Shown here one piece after another: positions 16,421 to 25,030 of a stretch of 64,000 nucleotides of DNA (positions are counted from its first letter, which is position 1; each line of letters starts with the position of its first letter). The translations under genes were made by a program, and so were the position numbers. The stretch covers positions 1 through 64,000 of the forward strand of contig JAEWBF010000133.1 of assembly GCA_023391285.1 (NCBI GenBank). Reading direction: 5' to 3'. A model generated the notes under the pieces. That model was not told where the DNA came from, did no database searches, and worked only from the letters and a program-made list of their open reading frames with translations. Origin of the DNA: Verrucomicrobiota bacterium (GTDB lineage Bacteria > Verrucomicrobiota > Verrucomicrobiia > Opitutales > Opitutaceae).

Positions 16421-16525
16421 GGTGGGAGTGTTTCGGGGGCGTGGAAGGTGCGTCAATCGTGCGGCGGAGCGAGGAACGCGCGGGCGGCGCTCCGGTCGGT
16501 TGCGCCGCCTGAAACGGATTCAAAC

Positions 16526-17977
16526 ATGAGATGGTTTTTTCGAGGTGCGGTGTTGTGCGTGGCGAGTGGGTTGTGCGTCGCAGAATTGCGCGCGGCGAAG
16601 GCGGTGGAGGGGACGCGCGACGTGAGCCAAGTGTATGCGGAGTTTTGCAGCGGGTGTCATGGGGAGGATCTGAGGGGCGGGAAGGCGGCGAGCCTGATTG
16701 ATGGGAAATGGAAACACGGCGCGGGGGACGAGGAGATGGTGCGCAGTATTTTGGACGGGTATCCGCAGGAAGGGATGCCGGGATTTCGCGGGGCGATTCA
16801 GGAGGCGGAGGCGCTGGCGTTGGTCGCGTATATCCGGGAAGTGGGGACGCGGCAGGCCGATCCGCAGCCGGAGGAGGAAGCGGCGCTGCCGGCGGGCGTG
16901 CTGAAAAGCGAGGAGCATGCGTTTCGGTTGGAGGTGGTGGCAGAAGGGTTCGACGTGCCGTGGTCGCTGACGTTTTTGCCGGATGGACGGATGTTGGTGA
17001 CGGAACGCGCGGGGCGGTTGCGTGTGATCGAGGAGGGGAAGTTGAAAGAGGAGGCGGTGGGCGGGTTGCCGGAAACGATTCTGGTGCGCGATGAAGCGGG
17101 TTTGATGTCGGTGGTTGCGCATCCGGAGTATGCGGAGAACGGGTGGATTTATTTATCGTTCAGCGATCACGGGCCGAACGAGACGGCGATGACGAAGGTG
17201 ATTCGGGGCCGATTGCGCGAGGGAGCGTTGGTGGATCAGGAGAACGTGTTCGCGATTCCCGCGAGCGACTATCAGCAGAGCAGCGTATTGTTTGGCGGGC
17301 GGCTGGCGTTTCATGGGGAGCATTTGTTCATCAGCGTGGGCGAGCGCGGGATGGAGGAGTTCACGACGGGAGCGGCGCAGGATTTGTCGGTGCCGAATGG
17401 AAAGATTCACCGCGTGTATCACGACGGCAGCGTGCCGACGGACAATCCGTTTGCCGGGCAGCCGGGGAAGTTCGGGTCGATCTGGGCTTATGGCGTGCGG
17501 AATCCGCAAGGCCTGGCGATCAACGAAGCGGGCGAAGTGTGGGAGACGGAGCACGGACCGCGGGGCGGCGATGAACTCAACCGGATCGAGCGCGGGAAGA
17601 ATTATGGATGGCCGGTGGTGACGCGGGGGATGAATTACAACGGCACGCCGGTTTCGGAAAAAAAAGAGGCGGAAGGGATGGAGAATCCGGTGATCGACTG
17701 GACGCCGTCGATTGCGGCGAGCCAGATCGAGTTTTATCGCGGGGACAAATTTCCGCGGTGGAAAGGGCAGTTGCTGGTCGGTTCGTTGGCGCAGCAGAAG
17801 TTTTTGCGCGTGGTGGTCGAAGGCACGCGCGTGGTGCACTACGAAGAGGTTTTCAAGCGGCTCGGGCGTATCCGTGATATCAAGACGGGTCCGGACGGGC
17901 TGATTTATCTGGCGATCGAGCGAATCGGGAAGCCGGGGATGATTGTGCGGATGGTGCCGGCGGAGGGAGAGGAGTAA
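16526..17977 (+). CDS. Cytochrome c fused to PQQ-type glucose/sorbosone dehydrogenase domain
   Basis: The 483-residue exported protein has a signal peptide (1-24) and a cytochrome c domain with haem site CSGCH (Cys41, Cys44, His45) and probable axial Met84 in QEGMPGF. A six-bladed beta-propeller of the soluble glucose dehydrogenase/sorbosone dehydrogenase family follows, with DVPWSLTFLPDGRMLVTERA, GLMSVVAHPEYAENGWIYLS, GGRLAFHGEHLFISVGERG, YGVRNPQGLAI and IKTGPDGLIYLAIE. It should oxidise an aldose or other sugar derivative in the periplasm and pass electrons to its own haem. The frame is open far upstream on the plus strand, but that part is antisense to the DUF5069 gene; the signal peptide fixes the start. 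Confidence 0.92.
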   Translation: MRWFFRGAVLCVASGLCVAELRAAKAVEGTRDVSQVYAEFCSGCHGEDLRGGKAASLIDGKWKHGAGDEEMVRSILDGYPQEGMPGFRGAIQEAEALALVAYIREVGTRQADPQPEEEAALPAGVLKSEEHAFRLEVVAEGFDVPWSLTFLPDGRMLVTERAGRLRVIEEGKLKEEAVGGLPETILVRDEAGLMSVVAHPEYAENGWIYLSFSDHGPNETAMTKVIRGRLREGALVDQENVFAIPASDYQQSSVLFGGRLAFHGEHLFISVGERGMEEFTTGAAQDLSVPNGKIHRVYHDGSVPTDNPFAGQPGKFGSIWAYGVRNPQGLAINEAGEVWETEHGPRGGDELNRIERGKNYGWPVVTRGMNYNGTPVSEKKEAEGMENPVIDWTPSIAASQIEFYRGDKFPRWKGQLLVGSLAQQKFLRVVVEGTRVVHYEEVFKRLGRIRDIKTGPDGLIYLAIERIGKPGMIVRMVPAEGEE

Positions 17978-17985
17978 AGCTGGGG

Positions 17986-18020
17986 GAATTTTCGAATTTG
18001 GATTTTCGATTTTCGATTGG
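17986..18020. repeat. Phased ttttcgatt repeat
   Basis: The sequence gggaattttcgaatttggattttcgattttcgattgg repeats the word attttcga three times. A related phrase (gatcgaaaatcgaaaatcat) occurs in inverted orientation between atpA and atpG. Confidence 0.55.
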
Positions 18021-18076
18021 AGCGTCGCGTGAGCAGGAGGGTGCAGGGGGTGACTAGCGGGGCCGGATTGCGCGAG

Positions 18077-18178
18077 CTATTTGAGCGCGAGAACGGTGAA
18101 AGCGATGGCATAGATCGCGCACTCGGCGTGCAGGAGTGCGAAGCCGAAACGCCAGGACGCGCCGAGTGAGTCGGACAT
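18077..18178 (-). CDS. Possible 33-aa small hydrophobic protein
   Basis: In the 323-base gap between the dehydrogenase and the chemotaxis receptor an ATG-initiated frame on the minus strand encodes MSDSLGASWRFGFALLHAEC then AIYAIAFTVLALK. One hydrophobic helix with a short polar N-terminus is typical of small membrane proteins. There is no Shine-Dalgarno sequence or homologue I can name. The rest of the gap holds the ttttcgatt repeat and a TCGCCCTACC-family copy. Confidence 0.3.
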   Translation of the reverse strand: MSDSLGASWRFGFALLHAECAIYAIAFTVLALK

Positions 18179-18250
18179 GGCACGAGTGTGTGCGTGGGAT
18201 GCGGCAGGGGCGAGCGTTCGTGTGGTAGGGCGGATGGTGGGCGGGCGAAA

Positions 18251-18290
18251 CGCTCACCCCGACGGGTCGGGGCAGGCTGCGTTCCGCTAC
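18251..18290. repeat. TCGCCCTACC-family element, divergent copy
   Basis: The sequence cgctcaccccgacgggtcgg ggcaggctgcgttccgctac keeps the inner ccccgac/gtcgggg hairpin and the gcaggctgc phrase of the long form. The tail has drifted from cgccctac to ttccgctac. Confidence 0.6.
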
Positions 18291-18300
18291 GAGCGTGCGG

Positions 18301-19407
18301 TTAGGCGGAGACGAGGCGTTGGAAGTTTACGTCGGCGGCGAAGATGCCGGTGAGGGCGCCTGAGGCATCGTGAAGGGCGGCGGCGATCGTGAAGCAGAAA
18401 TCGCCGGTGGCGGAGGAACGATAGATGTCGGTCGAGGCGGTGCTGCGGTGTTGCAGGGTTTCGCGATACCACGGGCGATCGGACCAGTCGCGGCCGAAGC
18501 CGGCGCGGTCGTGAGTGATCCGTCCGTCGGTGAAGTGGAGGTTGTCGATGATCTGGCGACCGTGGGCGTCGGTGAAATAGGCGAGCTCGAAATAAGTGTG
18601 TGCCTGGAGCCAGGCTTCGATCGCGCGTTCGAGGCGCACGCGGCTGCCGAGGTTCTCGGCGAGCTGGGGCAGAAGCGCGTCGACGGCTGACTGGGCGCGG
18701 GCGTGAGCGTCGAAGCGGAAACGTCCGACGGTGAGAAGCAGCGATTCGGTGAGCGATTTGATGCGGTCGCCCATGGCGTGGACGGATTCGGCGCTGCCGA
18801 GTTGTTTGCGCGCGGTGCCGGCGATGTTGCGGACCTGGTGATTCACGGCGGAGACGGTGCGGGCGGCGCCGGGTTCGACGGTATTGGCGGTGTCGACGGT
18901 CACGGCGCCGACGCGATCGACGTTGGTGTCGATGTCGTGCATGCGATCCTCGATGAGGTGAGTGCTTTGGCCGGAGGAGTCGGCGAGCCGTTTCACTTCG
19001 TCGACCACGACGGAAAACGAGCGGCCGGCGTCGCCGGCGCGCGCGGCTTCGATGCTGGCGTTAACGGAGAGGAGGCGCGTGTGATCGGCGATGCGTTCCA
19101 CGGTTTTGAGGGCGCTGTGCATCTGCGTGGACGAAGCGCGAAGCTCGGCGACGGCGGCTTCGAGCTCGCGGGCGAGTGCGTCCATGGTGGCCGCGGCCGC
19201 GGCGGCGCGTTGCGCCTGGTCCTGGGCCATCGCTTCCATTTCGCCGGCGAGGGTGGCGAGTTGCGGGCCGAGGGCGGCGAGGTCGACGGAAGCTTCGGCG
19301 ATTTTGGTGAGTTGGGCGGGCGATGGTGCGGGCGGTGCGATGGCGTCGAGTGCCGGCGAGGCGGCGGAAGGGCGCAGGCGCTTCTTGGACAGGAGACTCG
19401 AAAGCAT
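18301..19407 (-). CDS. Soluble methyl-accepting chemotaxis-like protein with C-terminal Cache/PDC domain
   Basis: The 368-residue protein has no signal peptide or membrane span. A long N-terminal coiled coil leads into a short chemoreceptor signalling hairpin at about 110-165 (IADHTRLLSVNASIEAARAG, then FSVVVDEVKRLADSSGQST), whose ASIEAARAG...F.VVA/VDEVR core binds CheA/CheW in typical receptors. The C-terminal 150 residues form a PDC/Cache-like sensor (FELAYFTDAHGRQIIDNL, DRPWYRETL, TGIFAADVNF). Sensor after signalling module is the reverse of membrane receptors and implies cytosolic sensing. No che genes are in the window. The start is chosen at MLSSLLSKKR; the longer frame upstream is antisense to trpB2. 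Confidence 0.88.
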   Translation of the reverse strand: MLSSLLSKKRLRPSAASPALDAIAPPAPSPAQLTKIAEASVDLAALGPQLATLAGEMEAMAQDQAQRAAAAAATMDALARELEAAVAELRASSTQMHSALKTVERIADHTRLLSVNASIEAARAGDAGRSFSVVVDEVKRLADSSGQSTHLIEDRMHDIDTNVDRVGAVTVDTANTVEPGAARTVSAVNHQVRNIAGTARKQLGSAESVHAMGDRIKSLTESLLLTVGRFRFDAHARAQSAVDALLPQLAENLGSRVRLERAIEAWLQAHTYFELAYFTDAHGRQIIDNLHFTDGRITHDRAGFGRDWSDRPWYRETLQHRSTASTDIYRSSATGDFCFTIAAALHDASGALTGIFAADVNFQRLVSA

Positions 19408-19644
19408 GGCGTCTGCGGGGAAGCAGTGTTTGTGCGAGTCGAGGGCGAAGCGGAGAAAAAGTGGGGAAGGGACGGAAACCGCCGGGGTGGTTGGGAGGGA
19501 CGGTCGACGCCGGCGGGTGTTTGGCGGGGGGGGATTGCGCGATTTTTGCGGAGAGGCGCGTAAGATTTGGCGAAACGGGATTTGCGCGTGACGAAGAGAG
19601 GCGACGGGCGTAGGTGAGCGGGCACTACCCCACTCCTCTGCGAC

Positions 19645-20958
19645 ATGAGCGACGTTCAATTCCTGCTCCGCGCCGGCGAGATGCCGACGCATTGGTATAA
19701 CCTGCTGGCGGATTTTCCGGAGCCGTTGCCGCCGCCGCTGCATCCGGGAACGAAGCAGCCGGCGAAGCCGGAGGATTTTGCGGCGATTTTTCCGGAGAAC
19801 CTGATTGCGCAGGAGATGACGCCGGAGCGGGAGGTGGAGATCCCGGAGGAAGTGCGGCAGGTTTACGCGTTGTATCGCCCCACCCCGCTGTTGCGCGCGG
19901 TGCGATTGGAGAAGGCGCTGCAGACGCCGGCTCATATCTATTACAAATACGAAGGCGTGAGCCCGGCGGGTAGTCACAAACCGAATACGGCGATTCCGCA
20001 GGCGTATTATAACAAGGTGGCGGGGACGAAGCGGCTGGCGACGGAGACGGGCGCGGGGCAGTGGGGCTCGTCGGTGGCGATGGCGTGCCGGGTGTTCGGG
20101 CTCGAATGCACGGTTTACATGGTGAAGGTGAGCTTCGGGCAGAAACCGTATCGCAAGCTGCTGATGCAGACCTATGGGGCGAACGTGTTCGCGAGCCCGA
20201 GCGAGCAGACGGAGTTCGGGCGGAAGGTTTTGCGGGAGACGCCGGGCAGCAACGGCAGCCTCGGCATCGCGATCAGCGAGGCGATCGAGGACACGGTGAC
20301 GCATCCAGGAACCAAATACGCGCTCGGGAGTGTGTTGAACCACGTGTGCCTGCACCAGACGGTGATCGGAGAAGAGACGATGAAGCAGATGGCGCTCGCG
20401 GGCGAGGAGCCGGACGTGGTGATCGGTTGCGCGGGCGGCGGGAGCAATTTCGCGGGGATCGCGTTTCCGTATGTGCGCGGGAAGCTGCGGGACGGAAAGA
20501 AGACGCGGATCGTGGCGGTGGAGCCGGCGTCGTGTCCCTCGCTCACGAAAGGCGAGCTGCGCTACGATTTCGGCGACACGGCGCAGACGACGCCGTTGAT
20601 GATGATGCACACGCTCGGCCACGATTTCATGCCGCCGAGCATTCATGCGGGCGGGCTGCGGTATCACGGCATGGCGCCGATGGTGAGCCACTGCCGGAAG
20701 TTGGGTTTGATCGAGGCGGTGGCGGTGCCGCAGACGAAGGTGTTCGAGGCGGGCGTGTTGTTCGCGCGCAGCGAAGGGCTGGTGCCGGCGCCGGAGTCGT
20801 CGCACGCGATCGCGGCGGTGATCGATGAGGCGGTGCGGTGTCGCGAGGAAGGGAAGAAACGCGTGATCGTGTTTAATCTAAGCGGGAATGGGTTGTTGGA
20901 TTTGGCGGCGTATGAGGCTTATTTGGGTGGGAAGGTGGTGGATGGGGACGGCGCGTGA
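19645..20958 (+). CDS. TrpB2-type tryptophan synthase beta chain (PLP-dependent)
   Basis: The 437-residue PLP enzyme matches the TrpB2 subfamily (longer N-terminus: THWYNLLADFP...PLPPPLHPGT). Schiff-base Lys112 sits in SPAGSHKPNTA, the phosphate-binding loop is IGCAGGGSNFAGI, and the C-terminal Ser region is FNLSGNG. It condenses indole with serine. TrpB2 proteins usually lack the TrpA-contact features of TrpB1 and often sit outside trp operons, as here, so salvage of indole is more likely than main-line synthesis, though the window does not settle this. The leader is pyrimidine-rich with no Shine-Dalgarno sequence. Confidence 0.93.
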   Translation: MSDVQFLLRAGEMPTHWYNLLADFPEPLPPPLHPGTKQPAKPEDFAAIFPENLIAQEMTPEREVEIPEEVRQVYALYRPTPLLRAVRLEKALQTPAHIYYKYEGVSPAGSHKPNTAIPQAYYNKVAGTKRLATETGAGQWGSSVAMACRVFGLECTVYMVKVSFGQKPYRKLLMQTYGANVFASPSEQTEFGRKVLRETPGSNGSLGIAISEAIEDTVTHPGTKYALGSVLNHVCLHQTVIGEETMKQMALAGEEPDVVIGCAGGGSNFAGIAFPYVRGKLRDGKKTRIVAVEPASCPSLTKGELRYDFGDTAQTTPLMMMHTLGHDFMPPSIHAGGLRYHGMAPMVSHCRKLGLIEAVAVPQTKVFEAGVLFARSEGLVPAPESSHAIAAVIDEAVRCREEGKKRVIVFNLSGNGLLDLAAYEAYLGGKVVDGDGA

Positions 20959-21028
20959 GAAGATGGGGGCTCCGTCGTTTTGAGCTTAAGGAAGGATCGA
21001 CGCTGATCGCGCGTGCGATCGTCGCGCT

Positions 21029-21060
21029 GGATTCCTCGCTTCGCTCAGAATGACAGAATA
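21029..21060. repeat. TTCGCTTCGCTCAGAATGACAG element, copy 2
   Basis: The sequence ggattcctcgcttcgctcag aatgacagaata lies between the convergent ends of trpB2 and the GH3 gene, 5 bases from the GH3 stop. It matches copies at 12169 and 34668. Confidence 0.8.
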
Positions 21061-21064
21061 CCAC

Positions 21065-23287
21065 CTACTCCACGTAATCGAATTCGCCGATTTTGGGCGC
21101 GGTGGAGTCGCCGCCGACGAAGACTTCGAAGCGGCCGGGCTCGGGGGCGAAGCGCATGTCGCTGTGATGGAAGGCGAGGTCGGACGGTTTCAATGTGAAG
21201 GTGATTTCGCGGGATTCGCCGGGTTGGAGGGTGATCTTTTGGAAACCTTTCAACTCGCGAACGGGGCGCGTGACGGAGCCGGCGATATCGCGGACGTAGA
21301 GTTGCGCGATTTCGGCGCCTTCGCGGCGGCCGGTATTTGAAACGGTGATACTGATGCGCTGTTCGCCGCCGGGCGTGAGGCGGGCCGTGGAGATTTTCGG
21401 GGCGAGGTAATCGAACCTGGTGTAGGAGAGGCCGAAGCCGAAGGGGAATTCGGGCGTGTTGGGGACGTCGAGGTATTGGGACTTCCATTTGTCCGGGCCT
21501 TTGGCGGGATCGAACGGGCGGCCGGTGCGTTTGTGGTTATAGAAGATCGGGACCTGGCCGAGGCTACGCGGGAAAGTGACCGGGAGTTTGCCGGAAGGAT
21601 TGTAGGCGCCGGTGAGAAGATCGACGACGGCGGGGCCGCCCATGGTGCCGGGGAGCCAGGTGAGCAGGATGGCGTCGGTGTTTTCGATCACTTTGCCGAG
21701 GGCGAGAGGGCGGCCGGTGAGGAGGACGAGGACGATCGGTTTTCCGGTTTGGCGGAGTTCGGCGAGGAGTTCGTCTTGGACGCCCGGAAGATCGATTTCG
21801 CTGCGGCTGGCGGCTTCGCCGCTCATGAACCAACCCTCGCCGAGGACGGCGACGACGGCATCGGATTTTTGCGCCGCGGCGACGGCTTCGGCGAAACCGG
21901 AGCGATCGTCGCCGGAAGATTTCGCGCCGAGGGCGTAGGTGACGCGGCCGGGGAAGGCTTCGTCGAGTGCGGTGCGGACGGTGATGGCTTCCTCTTCGCG
22001 GCCGCGGCCGCGCCATTCGCCGATGAGGTCGCGTTGGGTGTCGGCGAGTTGACCGACGAGGGCGATTTTCGCGTCGCGACGGAGAGGAAGGGCGTCGCGG
22101 GAGTTTCTGAGGAGGACGGCGGATTTGCGCGCGAGATCGCGGGCGTGGGCGAGGTGGTCGGGGTGGAGCGTGAGGTCTTTTTCGCGCTGCTCGTCGGAGT
22201 AGCGGTAGGGATCTTCGAAGAGGCCGAGGCGGGCTTTGGCGGTGAGGATGGCGGTGACGGCTTGGTCGAGGCGCTCCATCGGGACGGCGCCGGATTCGAC
22301 GAGGGCCGGAAGGTGCGGGCCGTAGATGCGGCTCTCCATGTCCATATCGACGCCGGCGTTGAAGGCGATTTTGGCGGCTTCGGATTCGTCGGCAGCGATG
22401 CCGTGTTCGAGGAGTTCGCGGATGGAGGTCCAGTCGGAGACGACGAAGCCGTTGAACCCCCATTCGTTTCGGAGGATGTCGGTCACGAGGAATTTGTTGG
22501 CGGAGACGGGGACGCCGTTGAGGTCGTTGAAGCCGACCATGAACGTCGCTGCGCCGGCTTCGGCGGCGGCTTTGAAAGGAGGAAGGTAGATGTCGCGGAG
22601 TGTGATCTCCGGGATATCGGTGGTGTTGTAGTCGCGGCCGGCTTGGGCGGCGCCGTAGGCGGCGAAGTGTTTGGCGCAGGCGAGGATCGTGTCGGTGCGA
22701 GAGAGGTCGTCGCCTTGGAAGCCGCGGACGCGCACGCGCGCGATGGCGCTGGTGAGAAACGGGTCTTCGCCGGCGCTTTCCATGATGCGGCCCCAGCGCG
22801 GGTCGCGGGAGATATCGAGCATGGGGGCGAAGGTCCAATGTTGGCCGGCAGCGGAGGCTTCGATGGCGGCGATGCGCTCGGATTTCTCGATTGCTTCGAG
22901 ATCCCAGGACGCGGCCTGGCCGAGGTTGATGGGGAAAATGGTGCGGTAGCCGTGGATGACGTCGAAGCCGAAGAGCAGCGGGATTTTCAGGCGCGTTTGT
23001 TCGACGGCGATCTTTTGGTAGGCGCGCGTGCGGGCGGGGCCGATGGCGTTGAGGATGGAGCCGACGCGGCCGGCGGCGACTTCGGCTTCGAGATTGCGGC
23101 GGGTGGCGGGTCCGGTCTCTTCGCCGGGAGCGGAGTATTGGAGGAGCTGGCCGATTTTTTCGTCGGTCGACATTTGCGCGAGGAGCGCGGCGACCTGTTG
23201 CTGGATGGCAGCTTCGTCGGGTTTTGCGGATACAAGAAGCGCGGCGGAGAGGGCGGTGAGCACGGCGGCGGCGGGGCGGAGTTTCAT
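21065..23287 (-). CDS. bglX: Glycoside hydrolase family 3 beta-glucosidase, BglX-like, exported
   Basis: The 740-residue enzyme has a signal peptide (1-21), a GH3 TIM-barrel domain (about 35-350; KHFAAYGA at about 206-213 and the nucleophile Asp285 in GFVVSDWTS), and a GH3 C-terminal domain (about 390-600; AVVAVLGEGWFMSGEAASRS). A fibronectin III-like domain is at the end (RREGAEIAQLYVRDIAGSVT, then ELKGFQKITLQPGES). The arrangement equals periplasmic BglX, which hydrolyses beta-linked gluco-oligosaccharides. I start at ATG 23287 because the signal peptide begins there. The GH2 gene at 60961 is the other exported glycosidase of the window. Confidence 0.93.
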   Translation of the reverse strand: MKLRPAAAVLTALSAALLVSAKPDEAAIQQQVAALLAQMSTDEKIGQLLQYSAPGEETGPATRRNLEAEVAAGRVGSILNAIGPARTRAYQKIAVEQTRLKIPLLFGFDVIHGYRTIFPINLGQAASWDLEAIEKSERIAAIEASAAGQHWTFAPMLDISRDPRWGRIMESAGEDPFLTSAIARVRVRGFQGDDLSRTDTILACAKHFAAYGAAQAGRDYNTTDIPEITLRDIYLPPFKAAAEAGAATFMVGFNDLNGVPVSANKFLVTDILRNEWGFNGFVVSDWTSIRELLEHGIAADESEAAKIAFNAGVDMDMESRIYGPHLPALVESGAVPMERLDQAVTAILTAKARLGLFEDPYRYSDEQREKDLTLHPDHLAHARDLARKSAVLLRNSRDALPLRRDAKIALVGQLADTQRDLIGEWRGRGREEEAITVRTALDEAFPGRVTYALGAKSSGDDRSGFAEAVAAAQKSDAVVAVLGEGWFMSGEAASRSEIDLPGVQDELLAELRQTGKPIVLVLLTGRPLALGKVIENTDAILLTWLPGTMGGPAVVDLLTGAYNPSGKLPVTFPRSLGQVPIFYNHKRTGRPFDPAKGPDKWKSQYLDVPNTPEFPFGFGLSYTRFDYLAPKISTARLTPGGEQRISITVSNTGRREGAEIAQLYVRDIAGSVTRPVRELKGFQKITLQPGESREITFTLKPSDLAFHHSDMRFAPEPGRFEVFVGGDSTAPKIGEFDYVE

Positions 23288-23554
23288 GGTGGCAGGGAGT
23301 TGCGAGACTGACACCGACGCGAGCGAAGCCGTGGGGCACAAGGAGGGAGGGGGCGGCGAAGAAGCAACTGGAGCCATGAGAAACCGGCGGCGGCGATAAT
23401 GACGGCTGTTGCGGAGAAGTAGCGGAGCGGAAAAAACCGCGGATGGGAGAAATTACGGATTGTTCGATCCGGAGGAGTAACGAAGTCTCGCGGGTTGGCG
23501 GCCGCCGCGGGACAGAGACCGTGTGGCGGTCGCCGCACCCTTTTTTTCCAACGC

Positions 23555-24895
23555 ATGAATTCCTACGTAACCGAAGTCCTCGATCTGGTGGCGCGCCGCA
23601 ATGCGGGTGAGCCGGAGTTTTTCCAAGCGGTGCATGAAGTGCTGGAGTCGCTCGCGCCGGTGATCGAGCGCCACAAGAAGTATCGGGATGGGCGCATTCT
23701 GGAGCGCGTGGTGGAGCCGGAGCGGCAGATCGTGTTTCGCGTGGCGTGGCAGGACGACCAAGGACGCGTGCAGGTGAACCGCGGATTTCGCGTGCAGTTC
23801 AACAGCGCGATCGGGCCCTACAAGGGCGGGCTGCGGTTTCACCCGAGCGTGAACCTGGGGATTCTGAAGTTTCTCGGATTTGAGCAGATCTTCAAAAACG
23901 CGCTGACGACGCTGCCGATGGGTGGCGGCAAAGGCGGTTCGGATTTCGATCCGAAGGGCAAGTCGGATGGCGAAGTGATGCGTTTCTGCCAGAGCTTCAT
24001 GAACGAGCTCTATCGTCATATCGGTCCGAATACGGACGTGCCGGCGGGCGACATCGGCGTGGGGGCGCGGGAAGTCGGGTATTTGTTCGGGCAATACAAA
24101 CGGATCGCGAACGAGTTCACGGGCGTGTTCACCGGGAAAGGTCTCAAGTGGGGCGGATCGTTGATTCGGCCTGAAGCGACCGGTTATGGCGCGGTGTATT
24201 TCGCCGAAGAGATGTTGAAGACGCGCGGCGACACGCTCGCGGGGAAGGTTTGCGCGGTGTCGGGGTCGGGGAATGTCGCGCAATTCACGGTGGAGAAGCT
24301 GCTGCAGCTTGGGGCGAAGCCGGTGACGTTGTCGGATTCGGACGGCAGCATTTACGATCCGTCGGGTTTCACGCCGGAGAAGCTGGCGTGGGTGATGCAG
24401 CTGAAGAATCAGCGGCGCGGGCGGATCAAGGAATACACGGAGAAGTTTGGCGGGACGTTTCTCGCGGGGCAGCGGCCGTGGTCGGCGCCGTGCGATTGTG
24501 CGTTTCCGAGTGCGACGCAGAACGAAATCGATGGTGAGGACGCGAAGACGCTCTTGAAGAACGGGTGCAAGCTCGTGTCGGAAGGCGCGAACATGCCATC
24601 GACGCCGGACGCGGTGCACGCGTATCTGGCGGCGGGGATTTTGTATGGTCCGGGCAAGGCGGCGAACGCGGGTGGCGTGGCGACGTCGGGTTTGGAGATG
24701 TCGCAGAATTCGATGCGCTTGAACTGGTCGCGTGAAGAAGTGGATCAACGCTTGCAGCGGATCATGACGAACATTCACGAGAATTGCCGGGCGACGGCGG
24801 CGGATTACGGCGTGCCGGGCAATTATGTGCTGGGGGCGAACATCGCGGGGTTCACGAAAGTGGCGGACGCGATGTTGGAGCAGGGGGTGTTGTAA
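23555..24895 (+). CDS. gdhA: NADP-type glutamate dehydrogenase
   Basis: The 446-residue enzyme converts 2-oxoglutarate and ammonium to glutamate. Diagnostic segments are GPYKGGLRFHPSVNLGILKF, PMGGGKGGSDFDPKGKSDGE with catalytic Lys126, PAGDIGVGAREVGYLFGQYK and the dinucleotide loop VSGSGNVAQFT. Length and the LGFEQIFKNALTTLPMG motif fit the hexameric NADP enzymes of bacteria. The ATG at 23555 gives the usual N-terminus; an upstream TTG at 23495 does not. The leader contains ccctttttttcc and no Shine-Dalgarno sequence. With gltBD 3 kb away, both routes of ammonium assimilation are encoded here. Confidence 0.97.
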   Translation: MNSYVTEVLDLVARRNAGEPEFFQAVHEVLESLAPVIERHKKYRDGRILERVVEPERQIVFRVAWQDDQGRVQVNRGFRVQFNSAIGPYKGGLRFHPSVNLGILKFLGFEQIFKNALTTLPMGGGKGGSDFDPKGKSDGEVMRFCQSFMNELYRHIGPNTDVPAGDIGVGAREVGYLFGQYKRIANEFTGVFTGKGLKWGGSLIRPEATGYGAVYFAEEMLKTRGDTLAGKVCAVSGSGNVAQFTVEKLLQLGAKPVTLSDSDGSIYDPSGFTPEKLAWVMQLKNQRRGRIKEYTEKFGGTFLAGQRPWSAPCDCAFPSATQNEIDGEDAKTLLKNGCKLVSEGANMPSTPDAVHAYLAAGILYGPGKAANAGGVATSGLEMSQNSMRLNWSREEVDQRLQRIMTNIHENCRATAADYGVPGNYVLGANIAGFTKVADAMLEQGVL

Positions 24896-24903
24896 GCGGA
24901 CGT

Positions 24904-24929
24904 GGGGAGTGGCGGCGCCGCTCCCCTCT
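24904..24929 (+). terminator. Probable terminator of gdhA
   Basis: The stem ggggagtgg / ccgctcccc (9 bp with one G-U pair) is 8 bases after the stop and is followed by tcttt, a weak T run. Confidence 0.5.
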
Positions 24930-24951
24930 TTCGCGATCAGGGGTTGTGAGG

Positions 24952-25027
24952 AACCACGAGGGGACACGAATGAACACGAATCTCGGGACCGGTTTTGATT
25001 CGTGTGCGTTCGTGTTCATTCGTGGTT
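24952..25027. repeat. ACACGAA inverted repeat upstream of the KaiC/PEP-synthase-like gene
   Basis: The left arm 24952-24982 (aaccacgaggggacacgaat...) and right arm 24997-25027 (gattcgtgtgcgttcgtgtt...) are 31 bases each with few differences around a 14-base loop. The structure ends 3 bases before the ATG at 25031 and therefore would lie in the 5' leader of that mRNA. Confidence 0.8.
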
Positions 25028-25030
25028 AAC

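Noticed and set aside
15893..16525. An N-terminal extension of the cytochrome-dehydrogenase gene by 211 residues
   Set aside because: The extension is antisense to the DUF5069 gene and places the signal peptide in the middle of the protein; the ATG at 16526 begins a normal signal peptide.
19408..20805. An N-terminal extension of the chemoreceptor by 466 residues
   Set aside because: It is antisense to trpB2 and Arg/His-rich, without domain character.
21476..23311. A 611-codon plus-strand frame opposite the GH3 gene
   Set aside because: It is low-complexity Gly/Ala/Asp-rich translation antisense to a complete GH3 enzyme with signal peptide and catalytic residues.
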